A stretch of 64,000 nt of DNA from Syncephalis fuscata (GCA_025786725.1 JAHLTZ010000006.1:496001-560000), one strand, 5' to 3'. Positions 39,438-52,000 are shown, numbered from the stretch's first letter. Notes: a model not told the origin generated them from the letters alone. Numbers and translations are program-made.

Positions 39438-41622
39438 TTATGCATAAGCTTTCAACGGCTTTGATTCAGAATTGTCGGATGGACCTGATGTCGCGACAAA
39501 TTGAAGGAAACGTAAGTTATTATCCATTTTATCCTCAAAAACTGGAGCCGAAGGCCGGCTTTCTACTGCAGCATCGACTTGAGGCGTGTCCAGGCTGTTA
39601 GTTGCATAACCGTGCGGTTTCTGGAATGGTGCTTTTTCAGCTGTAAAAGCTAAATGTGCGCCTTGATCTGACTGCAAATTTTTCCAATTAGTATTAGATG
39701 TGTGCTCAATCGGATTTGGCGCTGATGAAGATTGTTCAGTTGATGTAGAAACCGATGCGGCTTGTGATTTTTCTTGCTGTTTGTTGTCATGTTGAAGAGG
39801 CTTTTTCTCGATATCACTAGCACTATGGGTTATCGTGCCAGTCAATTGATTCGCAGACTGATATGACATAGGTGCTGCTGTAACAGATGGTGTATTTACG
39901 TGTCCGATAAATGTGTCTGGCTTAGATTCATCATTTGCTAGATGTCCACTGCTAGTGGCAGATATGGTAGACTGATTAGGAATAACGACTTGAGATGATG
40001 TTATAGGACGTTGTGGCTGTTCTTGTACTTTTCCTAATGTTCTAGTCGATGCAGGAGTGTTTGTTGCTTGAGGAACAGGTGGCTGTGAGATATTAGTATT
40101 AGTATTGTTTGGCACATCTTGTGGCTTGGGCGATTGTTTTGAGTTATTATAGTAGGCATTTGCCTTAATATTATCACTATTACTGTGACCTTCATTAGCC
40201 ACAGCATTTGTTTCGGCTTCTAGAATAGCAGTTGCTGGCTGTGCAGTAAATCCATTATTTAGGTTATGTTCAAAAGTATCAACAGTGCCTGCTTCTGACG
40301 CTAGTACACCTGCTGGGGGGTTTGTAGCTTGTGTACCATAAGCAGCGTTTTCTGCATGAACACCGGATAGATCAGGATGGGCTATTTTGGCTGAATCATT
40401 GCCGGGCTGCGTCGAATAAGCTGCTGCTTGTGTGTTTGTTTTTAGACGTTGTTCATCCGTAGCTAAAACTTGGAAAGCTAAGTTTGCACTGCTATTAACA
40501 TCTGATGTCGATGGCTGATACTGGGGGGCTTCAGTAGCTGATTTATGTACAGTGTTGGCTGATGCGTTTATAGACTGTGATGATGGAGTACTAGCGGTTG
40601 ATGGTGCTGTTGTTATTTTTTCTGAAACGTTGTTTACTTCGCCTTGCGTATTATATCCTTTTGAAGCAGCTTTATTTACTTCAGCTGCATTTTCAGGTAT
40701 ATTTTTTTGTTTATTAGCAAAAGCTGCTTCAATTTTTGCGACGGATGGAGTAGTCTCAACAGTCTGAGTATTGACCATATTGGCTGCCATAGCACCATAA
40801 CCATTTGATATCACAGCATCTCCACGGGCACGTTGAGTATTTGTATTATCAACTGCAGAGTATGTTAGAGATTTGGCCTTAGATGCTGGCATCGTCTCCT
40901 TATTGTTGCCGGTGTTTATGTTTGTGCTTTGTAATGTCGTAGAATCTGCCTGTAATTGTGCAAAAGAGTTTGGGCTTTCATTGTTTTGTCCATTAGAAGA
41001 GCCATAAACGCTGCGGCGTCTTTGAGGACGGTCTTCGTTAACTATATTAAGTGCACTAACGCTTTGAAGTGCATTTAAATTAAGCAATGGAAGAAAATCC
41101 TCGCTACGACGCGCCAATCGATGCATTTCTTGTCCTGATGGCAAATAAGTCACAGCTTGGTGAGAGGTATCCAATGCGCTAAGTAGACTTTCCAAAAAGG
41201 AATAATGTTGATTCTCTGGTCTAAGCATTATAGTACGAATAGCATTGTCTGTTGTACCAAACGAATCAGCACTATCTTCAAGTGACCATTTTGAAATTCC
41301 GGATCCAGAAGGTGTGTAAGTACTTGGCCATTGGGCTAATTCGTCATCATCTTTAAAGCCAAAATGTTCTTCAATCAGATTTTGTAGCTGCAATTGATTT
41401 ATTGACTAAATAAATGTTAAATATTGAAATAAAAGCAGTTTAGCTATTTACCTTGATAATATTTTCGTTCGACAACATTTGTTCTACCGATAAACAAGCA
41501 TCAACATTTGTAGCACACTTTCTATTAAAAAATCGTAATGGCAAAGCATTGCAAGATGGTGTGATGGCGGCAGCGGCCAATACGCTAGCGGCAAAAATCA
41601 GAGTGAACTTTGTTGAATGCAT
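39438..41622 (-). CDS. Secreted Ser/Thr/Asn/Gln-rich protein
   Basis: Two exons (41622-41452 and 41387-39438) encode 706 residues. The N terminus is a signal peptide (MHSTKFTLIFAASVLAAAAI, likely cut near CNA). A small cysteine-containing head (FFNRKCATNVDACLS) and a folded-looking region to about residue 170 follow. In that region one segment bounded by ARR and QRRR (SEDFLPLLNLNALQSVSALN and on) resembles a unit of the neighbouring repeat precursor in length and in its Asp-Leu-Asn pattern. The remaining ~500 residues are low-complexity Ser, Thr, Asn, Gln and Ala, typical of O-glycosylated wall or secreted proteins. No GPI signal at the C terminus (ends SKPLKAYA). Family unknown. Confidence 0.8.
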
Positions 41623-42382
41623 TGTTGTGAAAATGAAAATGATACAAGTGTATAACTCGAAACAATTGCTGGATTGAATATACGTGTGTCTTCAAAAGTA
41701 GGTTGATATGATAAATATTAGAGGTTGTGGTGTAGAAGCGATTAGTATTTATAGTCTAGATTGCTTATGCAAATACTATTGCAATAATCTAACTATCATA
41801 GTATTATAACTCCTTTAACAGTAAAAGTCAGTAAAAATCTACATTTGAAATCACTAAACTAGTCTGTGCATTGTACAAACTTTCTATCAGTACTGCTGAG
41901 TGACGTTGCACTATACACGTAAGCATTGCTAAATCTAGGGGGAGTATTTTATTGAGATAATGTATTATAGTGAACATAGTGGGAAAATACATTAGGGGGA
42001 TAATTGAAATTGGAGTACATGACGTTGCCAGCAGCAACTGGGAGTACATTTAGTGCTGACGCAATTGGCAACGTAATAATTAATTACTAGCCAGGAGTGT
42101 TATGTACGTGTGTGGAGGTCAATTATCTGCACATTAATGTCAATAAAGTTAAATCAAAGGATTAATATTAGTTAATAATTGTCAATGGTGTTTCAAATGC
42201 GGGAAAGATTAAACAAGTGTAGATTCAACTAACAGTTCTCAGTACACACACACACACAAAAAGAGAGGCATGCATACACACTTTCAAAAACTTTCAACCT
42301 TTTCACAGTTTTCATCAAATACTGTGCACGTTCGTTCATCTATTACTTTTATACGCATTTTATTTTGCTTAACACAATCAAC
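41623..42382. other. Divergent intergenic region, secreted-protein gene and eIF2-beta
   Basis: AT-rich promoter DNA for both genes. A CA run (about 42245-42258) and a TTTCAACCTTTTC pyrimidine stretch precede the eIF2-beta start. No coding sequence supported. Confidence 0.5.
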
Positions 42383-43443
42383 ATGTCTGACGTCGAAGCG
42401 GTTGCTAAGAACTTGGAGGAGACTAAGCTAGATGATCAGCCTGAAAATGCTGAAGAGGTAGGATCAAAGGGGGATTGGCTGGACAGGAGAGGCGTGGTGG
42501 TTTGTTTATGCTGTAATCAAGCATTGCTAGCTGATCAAATCTTATCACGGCTAACGTGTAGACAGATCGAGTAAATAGGCTGTAGTAATGACAAGTTACT
42601 AATAGTTTTTATTGTGTGCAGGAATTGGCTTTTGACCCAAGTATGAAGAAGAAGAAGAAGAAGAAGAAGGTGGCAGATGTAGCTGCAGAAGATGCAGAGC
42701 CTACTGAAACGGCGCAGCCTGCCGAAGAGGCTGCCGAGGACGGTGAGGAGGCTGAAGATTTTGATTTCAGTATGAAGAAAAAGAAGAAGAAGCCAAAAAA
42801 GAAAGTCCAATTTGAAGGCGAAGAGGACGAAAACGTAGGCGATGTCGATGCTGAAGCAGCCGAAGACGGTGACGAGGCATTTGGTGACGAAGCCGAAGAT
42901 GCTGACGAGACAGAAGCGACCAATGTTGCTGATGAACAGGCCTGGCTTGGTTCTGACCGCGACTATACTTATCAAGAGTTGCTAGGACGAGTATTTAACA
43001 TTCTACGTCAAAAGAACCCAGAGTTAAGTGGTGAAAAACGTCGTTACATCATTGCACCACCTGTTATGGAGCGTGATGGTAAGAAGTCTGCATTCTCTAA
43101 TATTGCCGATATATGCAAACGTATGAATCGTCCTATGGAGCATCTTATTCAATTTTTGTTGACGGAATTGGGTACTACTGGCTCAGTTGACGGTAGCAAC
43201 CGACTTATCATCAAAGGTCGTTTCCAGCAACGTAATATGGAACATATGTTGCGTCGTTATATTCGTGAATATGTTACGTGCAAGACGTGCAAATCACCAG
43301 ATACCATTATCACCAAAGAAAATAGGCTCTTTTTTATGCAATGCGAATCCTGCGGCAGTACACGGTCTGTTGCTACCATCAAATCAGGCTATGTTGCCCA
43401 GACTACGAAGCGTTCGGTACTTCGTCGTGCGGCTGGTCAATAA
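42383..43443 (+). CDS. SUI3: Translation initiation factor eIF2, beta subunit
   Basis: Part of the eIF2-GTP-Met-tRNAi ternary complex; binds eIF5 and eIF2B through lysine blocks and contacts mRNA through its zinc finger. Two exons (42383-42457 and 42622-43443) encode 298 residues. Two polylysine blocks ([11 protein letters not shown] and [12 protein letters not shown]) alternate with acidic stretches, against three K-boxes in many relatives. The C-terminal domain is well kept: [51 protein letters not shown] and [22 protein letters not shown]4 zinc finger follows ([10 protein letters not shown] ... [10 protein letters not shown]) and the end is RRAAGQ. The single intron interrupts the N-terminal tail. 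Confidence 0.95.
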
Positions 43444-44214
43444 AGAATGGACGAATAAATGGACGGGTTTATTATGTACAGCGTGTTAATGGCTGTGCTC
43501 TATCTACAAAATCTGACTTGCACTTGTGTTTACATCCTTTTATGGCCGCGTGATCATAATCAGCGTAAACACTGCGTTTTTTAAATGAAGTAAATACAAA
43601 TTTACGTATTTTTTGTTAATAGTCCAATAGTTTTAAAAACTAAAAATAGTATTAATTTTTTGTATATTTGTCATTACAGCTCATTACACTTAATATTCTG
43701 AAATTAAATAATACAAGTGATAATTGTATGTAATATAACAATACCAATATTAATACCAATAATGTTGATACTTTAATGACAATTTACATTTTTATTGTTT
43801 ATGTTTTATAATAATCTATATCGTAATTTGATGAACAATAATTAATTATTATCAATTGTTTGACATTTGTTAAAAAGACTGTTAGACAATAATTTCAGAG
43901 TTTAACAATATTATCGAACTTAATTAAACATGAGCCGCAATACATTTCAGATTGTTTATTCGAATTTATTGGCTTAAGCTAAAATTGCAGAATTAATGAT
44001 ACACATATGCTTTTTGTATTTTATCTAGTTGTTTTTTACAAATATTGTAGCTCTAATTTGTAGTTGATAAACTAAAACGTTAATAAACCATTAATTCCAT
44101 GTTACATACAATTGAAGTTCTGGTATTAGATTTGCTTTAATCAAATTAGCATTTAGATTCAAGTTACAAAATGCAGTCAAAACGCAGTATTTTATCAATT
44201 TCTACGCAGATAAA
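43444..44214. other. Convergent intergenic region after eIF2-beta
   Basis: Very AT-rich from 43560 to 44200, containing the 3' ends of eIF2-beta (+) and of the PPAG-repeat gene (-). No gene, RNA or repeat recognised. Confidence 0.5.
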
Positions 44215-44898
44215 TTAAATCTTTAGTGCTCTAAGACCTTCAAGTCCAACCTTTGGTGGAGGTGGAGCTGGAGTAGATGGAGCCTTTGGGGCCGCAGCCG
44301 GAGTAGGTGGAGTGACTGGAGCAGCTGGGGGCGGGGTAGCTGGAGTTTCAGGTGCTGGAGCAGGAGCAGCTTCTGGTGTGGTAGGAGCAGATGATAAGCT
44401 AGCAGGTGGGAATGCAATACCTGCTGGAGGGAAACTAAGACCTGCTGGAGGGAATGCAATACCTGCTGGAGGGAAATTAAGACCTGCAGGTGGGAAGCTC
44501 TTGATAAGTCCCCCTAGACCTTTAATAATTTGGCTTTCCGCAACACCGGCAGGTGGGAAGGTTACGCTTGGTGGAAGAGTTAGTTGCAAAGCCGATGGGG
44601 ATGGAAAGCCAGAAGGCGGGAAGCTCGTCACAATATCAGTAATTGCCTTAACAAATTGACTATCTGTGAAGCTGGCTGGAGGAATAGCAGGAGGGAAGGC
44701 GGGAGGGAAAGCAATTGGAAGACCGGCTGGTGGCAGCTTACTAACAATACTTGCAAAGTCAATGCCCTGTTGAGTGGTAACCTTATCCGATTTACGAGAG
44801 CCATTTTGGACTGCATTAATTTGTTGTGGTGCCGCTGACACAAGTGACGTGAGACAAGCCGACACGGCGACTACCGAAATCAATGCTAGTAGACGCAT
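44215..44898 (-). CDS. Secreted protein with FPPAG repeats and a Pro/Ala-rich tail
   Basis: A single exon of 227 codons. The ATG at 44898 begins MRLLALISVVAVSACLTSLV, a signal peptide probably cut after VSA before APQQINA. The body carries PPAG/FPPAG motifs: LPPAGLPIAF, FPPAFPPAIPPAS, then a close tandem run FPPAGLNFPPAGIAFPPAG continuing with LSFPPAGIAFPPAS. Two short helices (DSQFVKAITDIV and ESQIIKGLGGLI) separate the Pro blocks. The tail is Pro/Ala/Thr-rich and ends VGLEGLRALKI. Pro-rich secreted proteins of this sort are usually wall-associated. I cannot name the family. Confidence 0.8.
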   Translation of the reverse strand: MRLLALISVVAVSACLTSLVSAAPQQINAVQNGSRKSDKVTTQQGIDFASIVSKLPPAGLPIAFPPAFPPAIPPASFTDSQFVKAITDIVTSFPPSGFPSPSALQLTLPPSVTFPPAGVAESQIIKGLGGLIKSFPPAGLNFPPAGIAFPPAGLSFPPAGIAFPPASLSSAPTTPEAAPAPAPETPATPPPAAPVTPPTPAAAPKAPSTPAPPPPKVGLEGLRALKI

Positions 44899-45569
44899 TT
44901 TAATTTAAAATAAATCGAACAATAAACTATAGAGTAGGCTAACAAGAAAGTTTTGTGCACGGGATTGCAGATTTTTCAATATTCATTTGCTCGTATATAT
45001 ATACATACATACATGTACATAACATAAATAAACATATACATTACTGGAAAAAGGAGTGTTGCTCAATGCCCCGTGCTTTTCAGCAAACTAATAATATTCA
45101 GGTTTAAAGGGGCTGCCCATTAAATAAACAGTATGCGGGATCACTGCAGGGTATAGTCGATTAGTTGTGCTCAGTGTTTAGTGACAAGGAGTCAGGGGCT
45201 TAGAGACGGACTACAATTGGTTCAAGTATAATTAAATAACATTTGTAATCATAACTCATTTGGGAGTGTGATGGTAGGAATGGTAATATTTATGTAGTGC
45301 ATAATTGACGGCGTGTAGCTTAGTGCTCTGATAGCACACTTTTATTATCCAAGCATCATGTGATGCTGTGAAATAGAATCCGGTTCATTATTCATCAATG
45401 AACAGGATTTCAAAGTGCTTTCAATGTAGAGCTGCAGATGTGATACATCATCATTCTTCATCATGCTGTCCCAATGATGGTCACGTTTAATTCGAACGGT
45501 GATGTTCATCTTTCAAGGTCTGCGCAACTGCGTTTGAACATGAATGTGACCTTTTGAAATTACACCAGC
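44899..45569. other. Divergent intergenic region, PPAG gene and 7TM-RGS gene
   Basis: Promoter DNA for both neighbours, with a TATATATATACATACATACATG run at about 44994-45016, mentioned only as low complexity. A stretch at 45311-45345 (TAGCTTAGTGCTCTGATAGC) resembles the A-box half of a tRNA, but I could not fold a full cloverleaf. No gene called. Confidence 0.45.
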
Positions 45570-47139
45570 ATGCTATTCGGCATCATATTTCTTTTCTATC
45601 TGTTCGCTATTTATGTAATGAAGCCTGTTCAAATCTTTTCAGTAATACTGCTTGCAGTATTTCTGCTATTGCAATTGATTACTTTTTATTTGGCGCAGCA
45701 TTACCAACACTTACCTGCGATTCGGCATCGTTCTCTCTCCTTTACCCGTATTCTATTAGTAAGCTACACCCTTTTAGTAACAAACACTTTGTTGGCACTT
45801 GGATTCCCCCAAGTTTATCCGTGCATGTTAAATCCATGGGTAGGGGGCGTTATACTTCCATCATGTTGTATGGTAGTGATTTGTCGATTCTACCGACTAG
45901 CAGCACTTTATCGATGGAATGCTCGAGAGCTACAGAATTACGTAAAACCACGGCCCGTTTCGGCACTACTGGAGAGTATAGAAGATGAAAATTTACCTAA
46001 AGGTCGACTCTTGAAAGTTCAAGGTCAAAATGACTCTGCTACTGCCGTTACAAGGTAATGATATTAATTATAATTCACCCAGAGTTTTTGTTGATTTTAT
46101 TTGTCATCACTAAAATTACAGCCATGACACTATGTCTTCTGCTGGAGCAATCGAACAAAAATTAGGACTCGTAGATCGATTACTTGATGCGTATACTGAC
46201 CGCCGAGCTATCGCATGCACTTTGATGGCAGCAGCTATTCTGATAATACCCAGTTTATTGATTACCATTCTTCGACCATTTCATGATTCACGGCCAATTC
46301 AGAGCTGTGTCATCAACCTCATTGACATGTTACCGATACTCATTTCTACACTGTTGATTGTAGGGATTGGTGGTGGCTCTATTGCATTACGTGTGCTACA
46401 AGCACGTGATGCTTATGGTATTCGAGCTGAGCTAATCGCCTCTGTAGCTATATCCTTGATTTTAATAACCCTATCAACATTATGGGTCGTTTATTCATAT
46501 GCCAGCAACTCAGGAAAACGATTAGCCAAGGATCGTCTAAAATTTTACGACATTTCCGGTTTGCTCAACGGAATTGGCTTTATTGTATGTCAGTTTCTTA
46601 TTGTAAATTATCCAACATTAATGGCTAGCTGGAATGCACGAAATAGCTTGTTTGCACAAAAAGACCTTAATGCCGCAGTTATTCGAATAAGATATACGGC
46701 AACAGGTCACCTATCCTTTGTAAGCGATTTACCAGCTTACTCAAAACAATTTGAAAAGTTACTTGACGATCCCTTAGAGTTAGCGTCATTTCGTAGTTAT
46801 TGTGTTGGCTCGTTTTCCATCCCGGCCTGTATTTTTTATGAAAAATTTAGTACATTACAACGACAATACAATGCGGATGATCCTAATAGCGGCGTGTTAC
46901 CTCATTTACTTCCGCAGTTTGTAGATCAATTGGAGGTTTTATATCGCGACTTTATTGTTACAGGTGCTCCGTTACCACTAACATCTATATTGCACCCAGC
47001 AACACTTAATATGCTGCGCAATGCCTATAATAGGCGCCAGATATGCTACGACTTACTGAATGATGCTGTGATCCAAGTCAAACAGCATCTTTACATCTGG
47101 AGCTATCCTGACTATATAAAAGCTCAAAATAACAAATAG
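45570..47139 (+). CDS. Seven-transmembrane protein with C-terminal RGS domain
   Basis: Two exons (45570-46054 and 46122-47139) encode 500 residues. Hydrophobic spans include GIIFLFYLFAIYV, FSVILLAVFLLLQLITFYL, LLVSYTLLVTNTLLALGF, VGGVILPSCCMVVI, ACTLMAAAILIIPSLLITIL, MLPILISTLLIVGIGGG and LIASVAISLILITLSTLWVV. The last ~130 residues (from about 371) fit a regulator-of-G-protein-signalling box: FEKLLDDPLELASFRSYC, then FYEKFSTLQRQY, VLYRDFIVTGAPLPLTSI, a DLLNDAVIQVKQHLY helix, and WSYPDYIKAQ. RGS domains speed GTP hydrolysis by G-alpha; the 7TM-RGS layout is known from plant AtRGS1 and fungal GprK-type receptors. Ligand unknown. Confidence 0.85.
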
Positions 47140-47438
47140 CTTTAATAAATTATGTATTTACTTTTTAAATATTTATTAAATGGCTAATAAGCTTACTAGT
47201 TATTACTGTATTCTTATTTAATGCTCAATGAAATTAAATTATTGCTATTTAAAAAAATAAACGGAAATATTTATTTTATTACATACTAATCTATGCTTTT
47301 TAACTTTGCTCTATCAAGGACCGTTTCTGCTGGCCTCTAGCTTTATGATTATAATTAAATTCGACTAATATTGCTCAGTTTGTTCATTAGAATATCGAAC
47401 TCTATAATCGTTGGAATTTGCAAAAAGAATAAACAATA

Positions 47439-47875
47439 GTATCAAATAAAGTGTGTTTATTATATTGTTACAAAACCAGGTTTATGATTTTGTAATGTTT
47501 GCTTAGCAATCAAAATAGAAGAAGGGGGTAATAGATGTGGTTTAGTCAAATGTTAATTACTTACACTAATAAAAATTATCAATTTAATAGCTTAACAAAT
47601 CTTATTATCAATAAATGGCTTTATTCAGTAATCTAACACAGAGGTCTCGACTTTATTAATATGAAAGTAAGCTATAAGTAATTGGAAGTAGAAAAGTTAT
47701 TTATTTCATGTTTAGCGAGCGTATTAAGTATTTATAGTACTATCGGCGATTAAATGGCGAGTAAATGCAAAGGACCCTGACGAGAAAACCTTAATTAAGA
47801 TACAACAAAGCTTAATTTGAACGTTGTTGAATCGTGACATTTTAAGCAATAACAACATTTAAATAGCATGTTTTA
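47439..47875 (+). repeat. Left arm of a 437-bp inverted repeat
   Basis: This is the reverse complement of 54214-54650. Comparing the arms line by line I find two mismatches (47442 and 47866) and no indels. The inner ends face a 6.34-kb segment with one intact gene. Outside the arms similarity stops at once. No clear target-site duplication flanks the pair, and no transposase is seen between the arms. Confidence 0.95.
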
Positions 47876-48192
47876 CAAAGTTTAATTGAAAATCATTTAA
47901 TTGAAATGCGATATGCTTTTAAATTATAGTATTTGGTCAAATAAATGTGACATTTAAACATTTTGAATGTGTTTTAGCTGTTAAAAATATATAATAATGG
48001 CATCTGCCAAAACAAAAAATAATACACCTTAATAATACAAAGTATTAATATTAATACATTTATTGTTAACTTTAAATAGTAATTGTAACAATGTAAATAT
48101 GCACAAAGTAAGAGGAAAAAACGTTAAATTTTATTTAATAAACCAAAATAATTATATACTTATGTAACTAAACCTTTTTATAACTAAGCGTT

Positions 48193-48478
48193 TGCAATAA
48201 TGATAGGCTGGGTGTCTTCATCAGAAAAATCTTGTGGCGACAGTTGTAACCAGAATATACGGCATGCCGTTGAGGTTACTTGAATAGGTGTTAATGTAAA
48301 TAAGAGAAATAAAGACTAGGGATCAAATAATGTTCTTTATTGATGTTCACATGCTATTTATATCTTTATATTCAACATTATTGTATAATATATTACTGAA
48401 TAGAACAATAAAATAGTTATAAGAAAAATATGGTGAAAGGAGTAAATAAAAATGTGGAGGTTAAAGTACAGTAGCTCC
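48193..48478 (+). repeat. Dispersed repeat, copy A (~286 bp)
   Basis: Similar over its whole length to 59350-59640 in the same orientation; by eye roughly 85-90 percent identical with small indels. Shared landmarks are TGCAATAATGATAGGCT at the start, TTGTGGCGACAGTTGTAACC, AAATAAGAGAAATAAAGACT and GTACAGTRGCTCC at the end. Non-coding. It could be a solo LTR or a non-autonomous element; an AATAAA-like signal is inside. Confidence 0.85.
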
Positions 48479-49043
48479 GTTATAACAATAATAGTATCAT
48501 GATACTAACAATGGCAATTTGTATAATATTGCATATATGAGTGGCATATTATTAAAAACACATTCTTATAAGCTATATTTGTACAATTATATATACTAAC
48601 ATCTATAAACGAATTATCCCATGGGCAAGTTAATAAATATAGCAAAAATTTACCAACTAGTTGGATTTATGGTGGGAATCTAGTCAGGCAAAATATTAAA
48701 ATTCCGACAGTATTTATTACAATATATAGTTAAAACCTGGTTTATTAATTTCACCAATCCATTTGATTTATTTTGTTTAAGAAAATAAAATAAAGATAAG
48801 ACAAATATGTAAACTGAATCAGAATAGCAAAAAACAGAATGAAAATAATAGATAAAAATGAAACTTTTTATTAAATTTATGTGTAAAACCTTGTGTTTTG
48901 CATTATGTATGTTTAGCAAATTTCGCGCGGTATAGCAAATATAACGCCGCTTACCCAATGAAATTCAACTTTTAAAAACGATTAACAACGGCACCAATTT
49001 CATCTTTGTTCAAGTTTTTTCAATTTTTCTAATCATTGTTAAT

Positions 49044-52000
49044 ATGACCGATATCGCAACAAATCAGACAGAAATACGTAACTTTGAGCTTGATCCTGAC
49101 GAAATAGTGGCAAATGCCACAGCCAATTCTTTAAAGCAGCATCGTGACTCAGCAGTCTGCGTTAATGAAGCGCGTGCTGCGGCTGATGCCACCGCTAATG
49201 TTGGGACAGCAACTAATGATGCACCAGATAAAGCGAAAGGCACAAAACCCATGAGTACATTGAATGAGACAGCAGAAGAGCATACCGATTATCCCCCGAA
49301 CAAAGGTACGCCTTTCTCTCGCGATGCACTACCGACAACAGTGCCTATTCGTGAACGAACACTCGACAATGCATCAACCATGTCAATTGCATCTCATGGA
49401 TCTGAGTCGTCGCCAGCCATGCCTGTAAATAATGTAGCACTACAACAATCACAATCACAAACACAACCTCAAACACAACAGCCCATAGCTAGTTCAAAAT
49501 CAACAATTAGCGAACGTTCTTCCACTGTTTATATGGAACCAAACGTGCCCAGCACGCAGAAGCTGTTTGGTGATCGACTTCGAACTATTGAACGTACTGT
49601 TAAAACGCTTTGCAGTCAGTACGAAGCTTTAGTTAATGTGGACCAAACCGTTTCGACACAAGACCGTAAAATACGCAAAAAGTCCGTTTCATTTGGCGAA
49701 GACTTTGCGCAGCGAGGTGGTCTTGAAGAGTTGTACAGCAAGGCACGAGAGCCAATCATTAGCCATGAAGGTTACCACGTAGCACGAGCCGCCTATATTA
49801 CCAATCAGGTGCAGCCAGCTTTACGTCAGCTTTTGGGGCAAATTGAGTTGAAGCGTGAAGAATTAAAGCGGTCTCATGATGGTTCGGCCAAATCGGTGAA
49901 CAAGCAGCGCAAAGAAACACGCCGACGAGTTAGTCGATTGAGCTCTATTATGATGCGTACATTAAGCAGAAATTCAGTTACTCCATCACCTAAAGAAGAT
50001 CCTTATGTCGTAAATCAAGGTAAGGAATAATAGAGTATTACAATAATTTTAATCAACATCTGTATGTTTTAGGTGTGCTGCATCAGTTAGATAAGCAATT
50101 AAACACTGAATCACTTTTTCAACAAGTGGCACATGAGCGCGAACAAGGATTGTTTAATTTCGAAGCTACTATTACCGAACGATTGAAGCAAATTATCACT
50201 AGCTTTTTGCAGTGGGATAGCGATCACTGTGCCGAAGTAAGTACACATCTTTCGGATGTACGCCAGCCGATGAGCAACATCAGTGAGCAAGATGATCAAA
50301 CGGCTTTTATTCGAAATCGTCGCGGTAGTCTTTTTGACCCAACAGCGTCGCCAATTATTGGCAGCCAAGTGTACTACAAAAACCGAGACTCTACACACGT
50401 TCAGCCAATTCAACAGGGACCACTTATGTACAGAATGGCCAACGGCAATTGGAATTCTGGTAAATTCGTTATTTCACCAATTGGATATCTCCATTGCTTC
50501 TCTGAATCAAGCTCGAACGAAGACCAAATGAACGAAAACCCGATTTACTCGCTACGTCTTGACCAGTGTGTTGTTGGGCCATATGGAACAGCAATTACTG
50601 ATCCATTTTCCTGGACGGTGACTGAACAAGAGAAAGGCGGTTTATTGCATCGGCGTAGTATAGGCGGTGCCAATAATCGTGTTGTTACTTTCCGCGCTGC
50701 CAACGAACAGACAATGCTTGGTTGGTGGAATAATATGACGCACATATCACACGGCGAGCCTCCTATAACGGTAGCGCCAAATAGTTTCGGTGGTGGCGCT
50801 GCAGAACAGCTACCGGCTAATGCAGCTGCTAATCAGCTACAACCTCTTCCGGTATCGGATTTACGCGAGAATAAGCCGTACGAAGAATCTCCAACACTTC
50901 CTGAAGACTCGCCATTTGTAAATGCTTCTACACAAAATGCCAATGTAAACGATGTTAAAGATGGCTCGACATCAGCTTTAAAATCACCAGCGGTATCAAC
51001 AGGTGTTATAGAAGGTCCAGTTGTACGCTATCCACAACGCACATCACAATCTGCGCACACACCTAATACAAGTGTGCCGTTAGCTGTTGGCGGTCGCTTC
51101 TCACCAAATCCATTTGGTGTATCAAATGATAAGTCAAATGAGGCACAAGCTAAGACAGCGAAACTTTCACCGTCTGGCCGCACGCGACCATTAAGTCAAT
51201 TGGCAGCTATTGATTCTGAATTTCCTGAATACACCAAGGGATTGACCTGTACTCAAAAGCAGCACATAGGAGACATATTAGTTGGCCAAGGCAAAGAAGC
51301 CGCCATGAATGCAGCCCATACTTTGGATGTGAGTGCTATTGCTGCCACTGCCGGAAAAAGACGTCTTGTAAATAATGAACCGACAAAAATTGCAGCTGAC
51401 CATGTAACTATAGAAGCAGAATATCAGGATCTAAAATGGAATGTACTACCTTTCTGTGATGAATTGATTATTCCATATGGTACTCTCGATAATATGCTTT
51501 ATAAGCAAAGTATGAAAAATGTAGCGCTTCTTGGTCATTTGAAAAAGCGTAAACAATCCGAAAAAGCGCTGGCCAAATCCAAACTCGATAATCAATTACC
51601 TCTAAATAAGCAATTATCAACTCAGGAATTACAAGAAGAGCTACCTTTTTATTACATTGACTTGAGCGAAGAGCAGCATTGGGGAACATTTAATTCACTT
51701 AAAAGACATAGAAAGAGAACATACAAACCGGTGTTATTATCTTTTAAACGGCTGCAGCATCAGCTGCCATTTTACAATGTTGATTTGTATAAAGAACATC
51801 CATGGGGTACTTTTGTTTCAACGGGTAAACAAAGCAAGAAATTACATAAAGTAATGCCAGATATGAAGACGCAGGATGCCATTCAACTACATGAGCTGCC
51901 ATTTTACGATGTTGATTTGTATAAAGAACATCCATGGGGTACTTTTGTTTCAACGGGTAAACAAAGCAAGAAATTACATAAAGTAATGCCAGATATGAAG

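Larger units (their letters stand above)
47140..49043. other. AT-rich intergenic DNA before the Slm1-like gene
   Basis: About 1.9 kb. It holds the left arm of the long inverted repeat (47439-47875) and one copy of a ~290-bp dispersed repeat (48193-48478). The rest is low-GC sequence with no supported gene; open frames on either strand lack ATG starts and codon bias. Confidence 0.6.

Noticed and set aside
42535-42975. Minus-strand frames rich in Phe, Leu and Ser opposite eIF2-beta
   Set aside because: They are the complement of the polylysine and acidic codons of eIF2-beta.
45311-45380. tRNA or tRNA-derived SINE
   Set aside because: An A-box-like TAGCTTAGTGC is present, but no acceptor stem, anticodon stem and T-arm could be paired together.
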